A stretch of DNA of 64,000 nt from Verrucomicrobiota bacterium JB022 (GTDB lineage Bacteria; Verrucomicrobiota; Verrucomicrobiia; Opitutales; Oceanipulchritudinaceae): assembly GCA_030673845.1 (NCBI GenBank), contig JAUTCQ010000021.1:1-64000 (forward strand). Reading direction: 5' to 3'. Each line of letters begins with the position of its first letter. Within the stretch, counting starts at the first letter, position 1. The notes below the pieces were generated by a model. It did not search any database. It was given only the letters and a program-made list of their open reading frames with translations, and was not told the origin of the DNA. This document shows, one piece after another, positions 25,098 to 33,676 of this stretch. The position numbers and the translations under genes were made by a program.

Positions 25098-25718
25098 TCA
25101 GGTTTTGCGCTGGCTGGCCTGGGTATTGGCGGCAGGCTTCCAGCGGGCGGGCTTCAGGTCGTGCGTCGCCTTCTTCCAGATAAAGCGGAACGGCTTCTCC
25201 ACCCACTCCGCCGCATAGCCGATCCCGATACGCGGCGTCACCAGCACCTCATCATCGGGTACGGGCGGCGCCGCTTCGATCCAAAGCCCGGTAGCGGGAG
25301 TGGCCAGGCTGCCGTTTTGCAGGGCCGTGATCACCATCCCCTTGGTCAGCTTTCCTGGCCCATCCGTCGGTCCAGCGCCCCGTAGCAGCACCGCCGCCGG
25401 GTAGCCATCGCGCTCGCAGACGATGTTGGCCATCCAGTGCACGCCGTAGCACAGGTAAATATACCACGCGCCGGGTGGGCCAAACATCACGCGCGTGCGG
25501 TCCGTCAGGCCCTTGGCGGCGTGGCAGGCCTTGTCGTCCGGCCCCGTATACGCCTCGGTCTCGTGGATCGCCCAGCGCTGGATCGGGGCGCCCGGCCCCT
25601 CCTGGCGGCACAGATAACTACCGATCAACTGGCGGGCGACCGGCAGCGCACCCGCCGCAAAAAAGGCGGGCGGCAATACCTGGCCCGGGGAAAGTGCTTC
25701 TGTTTCGCGACCGATCAT
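25098..25718 (-). CDS. 3-methyladenine DNA glycosylase (AAG/MPG family)
   Basis: A 206-residue base-excision-repair glycosylase of the mammalian AAG/MPG fold. Typical segments are ALPVARQLIGSYLCR, the catalytic Glu region AIHETEAYTGPDDKACHA, the damage-pocket region FGPPGAWYIYLCYGVHWMANIV and AVLLRGAGPT. It removes alkylated purines from DNA. Its ATG overlaps the meaB stop codon by 4 bp (ATGA), so the two genes are translationally coupled; the longer open frame upstream lies inside meaB and is not used. Confidence 0.9.
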   Translation of the reverse strand: MIGRETEALSPGQVLPPAFFAAGALPVARQLIGSYLCRQEGPGAPIQRWAIHETEAYTGPDDKACHAAKGLTDRTRVMFGPPGAWYIYLCYGVHWMANIVCERDGYPAAVLLRGAGPTDGPGKLTKGMVITALQNGSLATPATGLWIEAAPPVPDDEVLVTPRIGIGYAAEWVEKPFRFIWKKATHDLKPARWKPAANTQASQRKT

Positions 25719-26815
25719 TGGTTCCAGAGCGACAGCAGTTCCTCTGCCGCCTGAGCTGCGGGCACTTCGCCTTGTGCGACTTTCTGCCGCAGCCCGACCA
25801 GTCGCCCTTGCACCGATGCATCCCGGAAAAACAGGTCGTGCAGGCCCTCGGTCAGCAACGCATCCATCCACTCGACGCGCTGCCTTTCACGACGACGCTC
25901 AAACTGGCCATTCTCTAGCGTTAACTGGCGAAACTCTTCCACTTTTTGCCAAAGCTCAGGGATGCCCTCACGCGTCAGCGCGGAATACATGACGGCCTTG
26001 GTTTTCCAGCCCTCGGTAGCCGGCGCGAGAAAAGAGAGCACGCGATTAAGCTCCGCCTTGGCCATGCGAGCGCGTTGGAGGTTGTCGCCGTCGGCCTTGT
26101 TGACCGCAATCAGGTCGGCCAGCTCGATAACCCCCTTCTTGATCCCCTGCAACTCGTCACCGGCTCCGGCAATCGAGACGAGCAGGAAAAAGTCGACCAT
26201 CGAGCGTACCGTCACCTCGCTTTGCCCTACCCCGACAGTCTCCAAAATGATGATGTCGCAACCGAAAGCCTCACACAGCAGGAGCGTTTCGCGGGTCTTG
26301 CGGGCCACGCCTCCCAGCGTGCCGCCGTTGGGCGATGGCCGGATAAAGGCGTTGGGGTGGCGCGACAGCTCAACCATGCGCGTCTTGTCGCCCAGGATGC
26401 TGCCCTTGGTGACGGAAGATGAGGGGTCGATCGCCAGCACCGCCAGCCGGTGGCCTTCGTCGCACAGCCATTTGCCAATCGTCTCGATTGTCGTGCTCTT
26501 GCCCGCGCCCGGGACGCCGGTAATGCCGACCCGGACGGAACGCCCCGCATGGGGCAGCAACTGGGCGAGGACTTCTTTGGCCAGCTCGCGGTGGGCGGGA
26601 GCGTTGCTCTCGATCAACGTGATCGCTCGGCCCAGCGTGGTGCGATCGCCCGCCAGGACACCTTTCACGTAATCCTCGACCTGCAGAGTCGGGCGGCGCT
26701 TGACGCTGCGCGTGCGACTGAGGGCCGGCTCCGTCCCGGCGCGGACAAAGCTGTTGAAGCCCTGCTCAGGGCCACCTTCGGCCCACTCGGGGCGGCTGAT
26801 TGCATCCTTGGCCAT
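25715..26815 (-). CDS. meaB: MeaB/ArgK-family G3E GTPase, methylmalonyl-CoA mutase chaperone
   Basis: A 366-residue P-loop GTPase of the MeaB family, which gates cobalamin loading and protects methylmalonyl-CoA mutase. Walker A is GVPGAGKST. Other conserved segments are AIDPSSSVTKGSILGDKTRM, FIRPSPNGGTLGGVA, DIIILETVGVGQSE and AVNKADGDN (guanine specificity). The C-terminal dimerisation helices are present. The start is taken at ATG 26815; an upstream in-frame TTG at 26827 would add four residues. The mutase itself is not in this window. It overlaps the downstream glycosylase by 4 bp. Confidence 0.9.
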   Translation of the reverse strand: MAKDAISRPEWAEGGPEQGFNSFVRAGTEPALSRTRSVKRRPTLQVEDYVKGVLAGDRTTLGRAITLIESNAPAHRELAKEVLAQLLPHAGRSVRVGITGVPGAGKSTTIETIGKWLCDEGHRLAVLAIDPSSSVTKGSILGDKTRMVELSRHPNAFIRPSPNGGTLGGVARKTRETLLLCEAFGCDIIILETVGVGQSEVTVRSMVDFFLLVSIAGAGDELQGIKKGVIELADLIAVNKADGDNLQRARMAKAELNRVLSFLAPATEGWKTKAVMYSALTREGIPELWQKVEEFRQLTLENGQFERRRERQRVEWMDALLTEGLHDLFFRDASVQGRLVGLRQKVAQGEVPAAQAAEELLSLWNQ

Positions 26816-26874
26816 AGCCCCAGCCAATCGTTTCGAATCGCGTCTAACAACAAAAACTTATCGGCCCACGCCTC

Positions 26875-27603
26875 TCAGTCATGGTCGATACGCGTGCCAA
26901 GGCGGTCAAGGGGTTGGCGGGTGCGCCAGCGGTCCATTGCGTCGAGGCAGGTCATCAAGGCCGCGACCTGCCGCTCTTCCGGGTCGAGCCCACGCCCGGA
27001 GGCCATCGCGACGATTTCCTGCGCTTTCTGGTGCCAGCGGCGGAAGGCCTGGCTCACGACAGCTTGGCGAGCCGGGCCGAAGTGAGCACCCGAGTAGCCC
27101 AGAAAACAGACCCCCAGGCAGCGCAAGTCTGGCCAATCGGCTGAGTTGGCTGCGTTCCAGATCCGCTGTTGCAACATCTCGATGACTTGCGGGTTGATCA
27201 ATTGCCAATGCGGCTCCTTGAAGAGGCCGAGGCGGCGGCGCTCCGTCACATGCAGCACGCCCTTGAACTCGAGCCCTTGCGCCACCATTTCGGCCGCCAA
27301 CAGGTTCTCGTGGGTCAAGACCTCCAGCGCCTCTTCCAGTGAAAGAGGAAAGAGCTGGCGGATGCTGCGCTCGATCGAGATCAGCGGCTGGCGCTCCGGC
27401 CAGTCGTCCGGCTGCTCGCGTTGAGCGATCAACTGGCGACGCGGGTCCAGCCCGATGCGCCCACGTAACAAAAGCTCTACCAACCCTGCCACCAGGTACA
27501 CCAAATGATTATCCGCTTCCTTGCGGACGAAATTGGCCTTGGCGTCGAAGGCGCGCAGCAGCAAGACCTCCTCTGGCAGCGTCAGGTATTCAATCGCCAC
27601 CAT
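26875..27603 (-). CDS. GPP34 (GOLPH3)-like protein
   Basis: A 242-residue soluble protein whose pattern resembles the GPP34/GOLPH3 family: LTLPEEVLLL at the N terminus, LVAGLVELLLRGRIGLD, a middle GVLHVTERRRLGLF and the C-terminal helical region. The eukaryotic member binds phosphatidylinositol 4-phosphate at the Golgi; bacterial members are common but mostly uncharacterised. No membrane segment or signal peptide is present. It is 59 bp upstream of the meaB gene on the same strand and could be co-transcribed. Confidence 0.62.
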   Translation of the reverse strand: MVAIEYLTLPEEVLLLRAFDAKANFVRKEADNHLVYLVAGLVELLLRGRIGLDPRRQLIAQREQPDDWPERQPLISIERSIRQLFPLSLEEALEVLTHENLLAAEMVAQGLEFKGVLHVTERRRLGLFKEPHWQLINPQVIEMLQQRIWNAANSADWPDLRCLGVCFLGYSGAHFGPARQAVVSQAFRRWHQKAQEIVAMASGRGLDPEERQVAALMTCLDAMDRWRTRQPLDRLGTRIDHD

Positions 27604-27674
27604 AGGGCCGGAATGCTAGAGAAAAACAGACCGTGAGACAAGGCTGCGCGGATGCAGAGGGTGGAAACAGAAGT

Positions 27675-28178
27675 TTAGGCTTCGAGGCGTTTGAGAGCTT
27701 CCGGGCGATGGTGGATCGACTGGAGGCCGACCGCGCCGTAATCGCCTCGCTCGCAGGCGCTGACAAAGCTCTCGGTATCGGCCTTGAGTTGATCCCAGCG
27801 CTGGCGGATTTCAGTGGCTTCGAGGCGCGAAATCCGCTCGTCGACAGCTGACTGCGTCACCGTCGCGAGCATGTCGGCAAACTCCTGGACGAGCTGGTTC
27901 ATGCATGTGACATAATCGCGGTGCGCCTCATCCTGCACCTCCGGGTTGGCGAGGAAAAAACCGCCCGCCTTGGAAGCCATCCAGCGCGTCACCGCCTGCG
28001 TGCCGCTGACGTCGTCCAGCTGACGCGCGCGATCCAGCGGATTGATGGCTCCGCTGTGTTGCGCATGAGTGGGCTGCGACCATTTGTAGACGAGCGAGAC
28101 GGAGACGCCGAGTTCTTGCGCCAACTCCTTGGGACTACGTTGGGTCAGACACTGCTTGACGATCTCGTGAGACTCCAT
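27675..28178 (-). CDS. CII-like helix-turn-helix regulator
   Basis: A 167-residue protein with an N-terminal HTH (SPKELAQELGVSVSLVYKWSQP, about residues 14-35) of the phage CII-like regulatory family. A mostly helical C-terminal part follows, without known ligands. It is the last gene downstream of the stressosome and kinase block, 60 bp after the second kinase. It is the only DNA-binding protein there and so a candidate output. The ATG before ESHEIVKQC is used; an in-frame extension to 28220 has no support. Similar small regulators stand alone in many Verrucomicrobiota, so the link is uncertain. Confidence 0.62.
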   Translation of the reverse strand: MESHEIVKQCLTQRSPKELAQELGVSVSLVYKWSQPTHAQHSGAINPLDRARQLDDVSGTQAVTRWMASKAGGFFLANPEVQDEAHRDYVTCMNQLVQEFADMLATVTQSAVDERISRLEATEIRQRWDQLKADTESFVSACERGDYGAVGLQSIHHRPEALKRLEA

Positions 28179-28238
28179 GCCCCCTACATAGGAAGCGCGG
28201 AGGCCGCTGGCAAGCACCACGATGGGAGAAGTGAGCCC

Positions 28239-30176
28239 TTACGAGCGCACCAAGTCCGGTTCTTCGAGGGATTTCTCGATCAGATTGATCAGTTGCTCCG
28301 CCCGAAATGGCTTGCCCAGGTAGGTATCGAAGCCCATCGACTCAAAGCGCTCGCGGTCGCCTGGCAGGGAAAAGGCAGTAAAGGCCACCATCACGGTCTT
28401 GTCGTATTCGGGCAACTGGCGCAGCTGCTCCAAGGCATTGATCCCGGTGGTCTCCCCCAGATTGATGTCGAGGAAGACGAGATGGTAGCGCACTTCATTT
28501 GCCCGCTCGAGCGCATCCTCCGCCGTGAGCACAAAATCGATATCGTAACGGTCTTGCAGGAGCAATCGCATCACCTTCACCGTGTGGGCGTTGTCTTCCA
28601 CCACGAGGATCGGGCCTTTTCGCTTGCCCGTGGCACCCGGGATCTTGAGGCCCAGGCCCGTCGACTCCCCCCCAGTGGGCTTCTCGGCCTCGACGCCAAC
28701 AGCCAGAGGCAACGAGACAATGAAGCGGGTGCCTTGATCGACCTCGCTTTGCACCTCGATCCGCCCGTTCATCAGCTGCACCAGCTGGTAGGTAATGGCG
28801 AGCCCCAAGCCGCTGCCCTCATGCCGGCGGTCTTCACCACTCGATTCCTGCTCGAAGGGGCGGAAAAGACGCTCGCGAAACTCAGGCGAAATGCCGCGCC
28901 CAGTATCCTCCACGGTGAAGCGAGCCATCTGCTCCGCCCGCTCGACCTTGATGCAGATGCGGCCGTTTTGCGTAAATTTGATGCTGTTACCCAGCAGGTT
29001 GACGAGGACGCGGTGGAGCGCCGACTGGTCGGCCTCGATCGGCAAGCCATCGTCGCAGCCCTCCAGAGACAATTCGTTCCCGGCATCGCGGGCCTGCAGC
29101 TTCATGATGCTGGCGGTCTCTCGAATCTCCTGGCAGAGATCGACCGGCTTGATGCTGAGCTTCGTCTTTCCACTCTCCAGCCGTGCGAGGTCCAACACGG
29201 AGTTGATCGTCGCGAGCAGGCGCTGGCTGTTGCTGTGCAGCAAGTCCGCCATTTCCTGCAGCTCCAGGTCGGCCTTTTCCTTCAAGATCTCCGCCATGCC
29301 GATGATGCTCGTCAACGGCGTGCGGATTTCATGGCTCATGTTGGAGAGGAAGTTGGACTTGGCGCGACTTGCGGCCTCGGCTTCCTCCTTAGCCACCACC
29401 ATTGCGACTTGGGCCTGCTTCTGCGTGTGGATGTCTGTCGAGCTCGCCACCCAGTAATCCGCCGATTCATTGGCCGAACGCAGCGGAATGACACGGACCA
29501 ACTGCCAGCGGTATTCCCCCTCTGCCGTCCGCAGGCGGTATTCATTGGCAAACTGCTGCTTGTCACGAATCGCCGTGGTCCACTCAGCTTGCAGTGCGCT
29601 ACGATCGTCCGGATGCACGACCTCGTCGATAAACGCTTCCGTCGGGTCTACCTTTAACAAAGCGGCATGCTCGCGCCAGCGGCGGTTGGAGTATGTCACC
29701 TTGCCCTGCTCGTTGAGAATCCAGACAAACTGAGGCAAGGAATCGAGGCACACCTCCCAGCGGTGCGACAGACGGTCGGCCCGTTGTTCTGCCCGACGCA
29801 TACGCAGGAGCGAGTTGACTGTAGCGATCAACTCGCGCGGGCGGATCGGGTCGCGCAAGTAACCATCGGCACCACTTTCGAGGCCTTCGATCACATCGTC
29901 GGAATCCACAAAGGCAGCGGATGTCTGCAAGATCGGGATCGAACTCGTGCGCTCGTGTGCGCGCAGTTGGCGGCACACCTGATAGCCGATCATGTCCGGC
30001 AGCTTTACGTCGAGAATGATCAGGGAGGGGCCACGCTCAGCCAGTTGCAGGCCTTCCTCACCCGTTCCGGCTTCCATCACCACGTATCCGGCGCGTTCCA
30101 GGTAGCGACGGAGCGTATAACGGTTGGTTTCCTGATCGTCGATGATCAGAATCGTATTTTGTTCTTGGCTTAACAT
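28239..30176 (-). CDS. Hybrid histidine kinase REC-PAS-HisKA-HATPase-REC
   Basis: A 645-residue soluble kinase with no membrane segment. Domains: receiver 1 (about 5-122, phospho-acceptor D56), PAS/PAC (about 140-255), HisKA with H282 in SNMSHEIRTPL, HATPase (about 385-505; N box LLGNSIKF, G boxes DTGRGIS and GSGLGLA), and receiver 2 (about 528-640, D570 in VFLDINLG, K622 in LGKP). Receiver 1 lacks the switch Lys: YLRDP has Asp109 where YLxKP is usual, so it may be a constitutive or regulatory domain. It overlaps the preceding kinase gene by 7 bp. It should phosphorylate its own receivers or a partner; no output domain is attached. Confidence 0.92.
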   Translation of the reverse strand: MLSQEQNTILIIDDQETNRYTLRRYLERAGYVVMEAGTGEEGLQLAERGPSLIILDVKLPDMIGYQVCRQLRAHERTSSIPILQTSAAFVDSDDVIEGLESGADGYLRDPIRPRELIATVNSLLRMRRAEQRADRLSHRWEVCLDSLPQFVWILNEQGKVTYSNRRWREHAALLKVDPTEAFIDEVVHPDDRSALQAEWTTAIRDKQQFANEYRLRTAEGEYRWQLVRVIPLRSANESADYWVASSTDIHTQKQAQVAMVVAKEEAEAASRAKSNFLSNMSHEIRTPLTSIIGMAEILKEKADLELQEMADLLHSNSQRLLATINSVLDLARLESGKTKLSIKPVDLCQEIRETASIMKLQARDAGNELSLEGCDDGLPIEADQSALHRVLVNLLGNSIKFTQNGRICIKVERAEQMARFTVEDTGRGISPEFRERLFRPFEQESSGEDRRHEGSGLGLAITYQLVQLMNGRIEVQSEVDQGTRFIVSLPLAVGVEAEKPTGGESTGLGLKIPGATGKRKGPILVVEDNAHTVKVMRLLLQDRYDIDFVLTAEDALERANEVRYHLVFLDINLGETTGINALEQLRQLPEYDKTVMVAFTAFSLPGDRERFESMGFDTYLGKPFRAEQLINLIEKSLEEPDLVRS

Positions 30177-31843
30177 TCGGGCGTGGAAGCGGTTCGTGCC
30201 TTCTGGAGCTGACGTAAAGCATGGTCGAGCGCGAGGTGAGCGGCCTGCGAGTCACCCATCTCCATCTTTTCGAGAAAAACCGGAGCGAAACTTTCTGCAA
30301 TCTCCGAAGGCACGGAATATTGGGACTCTGCACTGTTGATGACAATAGGGACTTTCCGCAACTGAGGATGCGATTTTAGTGCATCCATCACCTCCCAGCC
30401 TGTCATGCGCGGCATTTGCAGGTCAAGCACGACGAGGTCCACGGGCTCGCGCTGCAACAGTTGCCACGCCTCCTGGCCGTCGGGGGCCTCCAGCACTTCG
30501 TCAAACCGCTGACGCAGCAAGTTGGCCAGCCAGTAGCGGTAGGCTTCGTTGTCTTCAGCCAGCAACACACGGTTGGCGGCGAGCGGCTCACCCTCCGGCT
30601 CAAGCTCCTCTGTATCCACCTCCGCGATACCGCTCTCCGGCAGAGCGAGGCGTTGGGTAGGATCGCGCGGCAGATAGAGCGTGAAGCGCGACCCCTGCCC
30701 CAGCACGCTCGAAACCGTCAAGTAGCCGCCCAGCATCTGGGCCAGGCGTTGCGACAACGAGAGACCGAGGCCGGTGCCTTTGGCCCGCTTTTGCAGGTGG
30801 TTCTCGATCTGGATAAATTCTTCGAAGATCCGCTCCAGGTTTTCTCGGGCAATGCCGATGCCTGTATCGCTGACGGAAAAGCGCACCATCTCGGCGTCGT
30901 GCTCAACGGTGAGGCGGACTTCGCCGCGCTCGGTAAATTTCAGCGCGTTGGAAATCAGATTGCGCAGGATTTGGGTCAGCTTGCCGTCGTCGGTCTCCCA
31001 CTTCAGGTCTTGCTGCGGCTCTTCGATCAGCAGCTCCACTTCCGACTGCTGGGCCTGCAGCGGTCGCATGAGCCCTTTCAGGCTCGCAAGCACGGAACGG
31101 AGCGATACCAGGGTATAGTATACCGTGAGCTTGCCCGATTCTGCTTTGGCCAGGTCAAGTAAGTCGTTGACCAGCCCCAGCAGGGTATCGCCCGCGTGCT
31201 GAATCAGCGATACCTGCTTTTCCTGCTCGCTCGTCAGGTCTCCGTCGAAGCGATCGAGCAGCATGCTACTGAGGTTGACGATCGACTTGAGCGGCGTGCG
31301 AAACTCGTGCGTGATGTTGGAGAGGAAGCGCTGCTTCATCTCGGCAGACTGCCGGACGGACTCCGCCTTTGCCTCCAGCTCCGCATACAAGGCCACAACG
31401 CCACGATTGGTTTCCTCAATCTCCCGGTTGAGTTCGGCACTCTCCCGGCGGCGCTGTTTCAACTCGTAGAGCACGTCGAGGCAGCCGCCTGCGTCGAGCG
31501 GCGTATCGAAAATCCGCAACTGAGGGTCAGTCGTCAGCTCCAGCCCGTCTTCGATCAACTGTGTAGACACCGCGAGGCGCTGAGTCTGCTGCCGAAATGA
31601 CTCCAACCATTGCCCCGGCGTCTGCTTGGCCCAGGTTACGCGCACTCCCGGGCGGTTCTTTTCTCCAATGGGCTCCACCCGCAGCTTCAAGCCATCCTGC
31701 AAGCCCAGCTGTAGCAGCTCTTCCAGAATCAGCCCATAACTGACGCGGCTGCCTCCATCGAGCTTCAAACAAGTCAGCACGTCCCGCCATTCCTGCAGGA
31801 AGCGGGGCATCTGATCAGGGCTGTGAAGCTCAGAGTGAGGCAT
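30170..31843 (-). CDS. Hybrid histidine kinase with N-terminal unknown domain, HisKA-HATPase-REC
   Basis: A 557-residue soluble kinase. Residues 1-125 match no domain I recognise and might be a diverged RsbT-like ATPase or sensor. Residues about 125-175 form a coiled coil (ELNREIEETNRGVVALYAELEAKAE), which is typical of kinases in RsbRST operons. HisKA has H179 in SNITHEFRTPL. The HATPase carries ILRNLISNALKF, DTGIGIA and GTGLGLS. The C-terminal receiver has D474 in VVLDLQMP and a Lys in FLEKM. It starts 6 bp after the phosphatase gene and overlaps the next kinase by 7 bp, so both kinases belong to the stressosome operon. Confidence 0.9.
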   Translation of the reverse strand: MPHSELHSPDQMPRFLQEWRDVLTCLKLDGGSRVSYGLILEELLQLGLQDGLKLRVEPIGEKNRPGVRVTWAKQTPGQWLESFRQQTQRLAVSTQLIEDGLELTTDPQLRIFDTPLDAGGCLDVLYELKQRRRESAELNREIEETNRGVVALYAELEAKAESVRQSAEMKQRFLSNITHEFRTPLKSIVNLSSMLLDRFDGDLTSEQEKQVSLIQHAGDTLLGLVNDLLDLAKAESGKLTVYYTLVSLRSVLASLKGLMRPLQAQQSEVELLIEEPQQDLKWETDDGKLTQILRNLISNALKFTERGEVRLTVEHDAEMVRFSVSDTGIGIARENLERIFEEFIQIENHLQKRAKGTGLGLSLSQRLAQMLGGYLTVSSVLGQGSRFTLYLPRDPTQRLALPESGIAEVDTEELEPEGEPLAANRVLLAEDNEAYRYWLANLLRQRFDEVLEAPDGQEAWQLLQREPVDLVVLDLQMPRMTGWEVMDALKSHPQLRKVPIVINSAESQYSVPSEIAESFAPVFLEKMEMGDSQAAHLALDHALRQLQKARTASTPEC

Positions 31844-31849
31844 AGAAGG

Positions 31850-32893
31850 TCATGCCAGCGGAGGGAAGACGAGGACGCCAACGTCGTCGCGACCACGCCC
31901 GAATTGCTTAAAAAGGTATGCGGCTACGATCATGGGATCCTGGTGCCAGAAATCATGCGATGCCGGCAGCTGCCAACGGGATTGCAGGCCGTCGGTGGCC
32001 ATGATGAAGGCCTGATTGGGGTTGAGCCCGTAGGACATCGCAGTGGCGCGGGATTTTTCGACCCCCACGATGCCGTTGGATGTAAGCAGGTGTTTGCTCG
32101 TAGAACGATCGACAATCAACCCTTGGACGTTGCCCAAGCTGCTGAATTCGACATCCCGCTGGCCACGATTGATGCGGGCCAACGCCACCGCAGCCCCACG
32201 AGTCCGGCGCAGTTCGTGGTGCATCTGGTCGATCATCTGCGGCAATGGCTGTCGCGGGTCTTGCTGCGACATGTGCTGAAAACAATCTTGCGCAGCCAAG
32301 ACCGCACGTGCAGCGTCGGGCCCGTGACCCAAGCCGTCTGCCAGGAAGGCGAGCGTAAAATCGGGCATGCGCTGCAGGCTCCAGCCATCTCCGGAGACCT
32401 GCTCGTTGGGATGCGGCACCAGCAGCCCTGCAACGGCCTCGGGCAGTTCACGAGGCTTGGCAGGCTGCTTCGGCTTCCGCCCCAGAAAACGCATCAGGAA
32501 AATGGAGCCCTGTTGAGGCTGGGAAAAGATCGCAAAGTGGTCGCACAAGCGTTTGAGCGCCCCAAGCCCAGTGCCCATGGAGCCGGCGGAGGAGTAGCCG
32601 TCTTGCAGGCAGCGCTCCACATCCACCATGCCAGGCCCGTTGTCGATCGCCAGCACATCAAGCTGGGTGTCGTCTTCCGAAGCGATCGTCTGCGCGACGA
32701 TCATGCCGCGCCCGGCGTGCTTGATGATGTTTCGAGCCGCCTCCTGGACGGTGATCTCGATGCGCGAGACGGTAGAATCGCTGAAGGCGTGGCGTTTTGC
32801 CAGCTCCACTATCTGCCGCCTCGCCCAGCCGACATCGCCTCGCTCCGCCACGGGCTGGCGGGCAATGGCAGTGCCACGAAGCATCATAACCAT
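31850..32893 (-). CDS. RsbT-like ATPase fused to PP2C/SpoIIE-type phosphatase
   Basis: A 347-residue two-domain protein. Residues 15-140 form a GHKL ATPase close to RsbT, with the N box EAARNIIKHA, the G1 motif DNGPGM and GTGLGALKRL. Residues 165-345 form a PP2C domain with metal Asp residues in FLADGLGHG (D186), ATDGLQS and GRDDVGVLV. In stressosome operons RsbX dephosphorylates RsbR and RsbS; the PP2C half fits that role, and the ATPase half could be a second kinase or a docking module. It overlaps rsbT by 10 bp. The first codons hold several in-frame ATGs, so the exact start is uncertain. Confidence 0.88.
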   Translation of the reverse strand: MVMMLRGTAIARQPVAERGDVGWARRQIVELAKRHAFSDSTVSRIEITVQEAARNIIKHAGRGMIVAQTIASEDDTQLDVLAIDNGPGMVDVERCLQDGYSSAGSMGTGLGALKRLCDHFAIFSQPQQGSIFLMRFLGRKPKQPAKPRELPEAVAGLLVPHPNEQVSGDGWSLQRMPDFTLAFLADGLGHGPDAARAVLAAQDCFQHMSQQDPRQPLPQMIDQMHHELRRTRGAAVALARINRGQRDVEFSSLGNVQGLIVDRSTSKHLLTSNGIVGVEKSRATAMSYGLNPNQAFIMATDGLQSRWQLPASHDFWHQDPMIVAAYLFKQFGRGRDDVGVLVFPPLA

Positions 32894-33288
32894 CGCGTAA
32901 TCGCGACCTTGGTACCTGCGCCGGGTGTGGATTGGAGCTCGAACTCATTGCTGAGGCGCTTGGCTCCACCCAACCCCAAGCCTAAGCCTGAGCCGGTCGA
33001 ATACCCATCTTGCAGGGCTTTTTCGATGTTCTCAATGCCGGGCCCTTGGTCGACAATCGTCAGACGAATGCCGGTCCGGGTGTGTTGGGAAATTTTTTCG
33101 ATGGTTGCCATACCTCCGCCTCCATAAATTAGCGCATTACGTGCCAATTCACTGGTGGCGGTGACGAGTTTCGTCTGGTCGATCAACGAAAATCCCAACT
33201 CACTGGCAAGCTTGCGGACAGCTTGGCGGACGTAGACGACATCTGGCTCGGTTGAGATCGGCAACTGAAGGCCGTCATTCCCGCTCAT
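32884..33288 (-). CDS. rsbT: Stressosome serine/threonine kinase RsbT
   Basis: A 134-residue GHKL-type kinase of the RsbT family. ATP-site motifs are ATSELARNALIYG (N box), DQGPGI (G1) and GLGLGLGGAKRL (G2). In known stressosomes RsbT is held in the RsbR-RsbS complex, phosphorylates STAS domains on stress, and then leaves to activate a downstream partner. Here the start lies 14 bp inside rsbS, and the stop overlaps the phosphatase gene by 10 bp. Confidence 0.93.
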   Translation of the reverse strand: MSGNDGLQLPISTEPDVVYVRQAVRKLASELGFSLIDQTKLVTATSELARNALIYGGGGMATIEKISQHTRTGIRLTIVDQGPGIENIEKALQDGYSTGSGLGLGLGGAKRLSNEFELQSTPGAGTKVAITRWL

Positions 33289-33664
33289 CGGTTTCCTCCT
33301 CGCCCCACTCGGCGGGCAATTTGCGCAGAATTCGCATGCCCTGGTCGATATTCAGTGCAGTTTGCACACCACTGAGCGACAAGCCCAGTTCGACCAAGGT
33401 GATTGCAACGGCGGGTTGCATACCGACCACAATGGTGTGGCAGTCCTGAATCCGGGCCATGGCGGAAATGTCGGCCAGCATGCGACCGATGAACGAATCG
33501 ACGATTTCGAGGCCGGAAATGTCGATCAGGACCCCCCGCGCATGGTGGCGGGAGATGTTGTTCGTCAGGTCGTCCTGCAGGCGCATGGCCAGCGCATCGT
33601 CCAGGTCCATTTGGATGGAAACCAGGAGGAACTCTTCGACTCGTAGGATGGGAATCCGATACAT
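33275..33664 (-). CDS. rsbS: Stressosome scaffold protein RsbS (STAS)
   Basis: A 129-residue single STAS domain. The segment VLIDISGLEIVDSFIGR contains S57 in VDSF, which lines up with the RsbS serine phosphorylated by RsbT (S59 in Bacillus subtilis). The IPILRVEEFLLVSIQ start and the GMQPAVAITLVELGL motif are also RsbS-specific. It builds the stressosome core with RsbR and sequesters RsbT. The acidic C-terminal tail (EEETDERE) overlaps the rsbT start by 14 bp. Confidence 0.94.
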   Translation of the reverse strand: MYRIPILRVEEFLLVSIQMDLDDALAMRLQDDLTNNISRHHARGVLIDISGLEIVDSFIGRMLADISAMARIQDCHTIVVGMQPAVAITLVELGLSLSGVQTALNIDQGMRILRKLPAEWGEEETDERE

Positions 33665-33676
33665 GCGTCGCGTGCT

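Noticed and set aside
27921-29657. 578-residue + strand frame opposite the hybrid kinase
   Set aside because: Antisense shadow; the kinase strand carries all HisKA, HATPase and receiver motifs.
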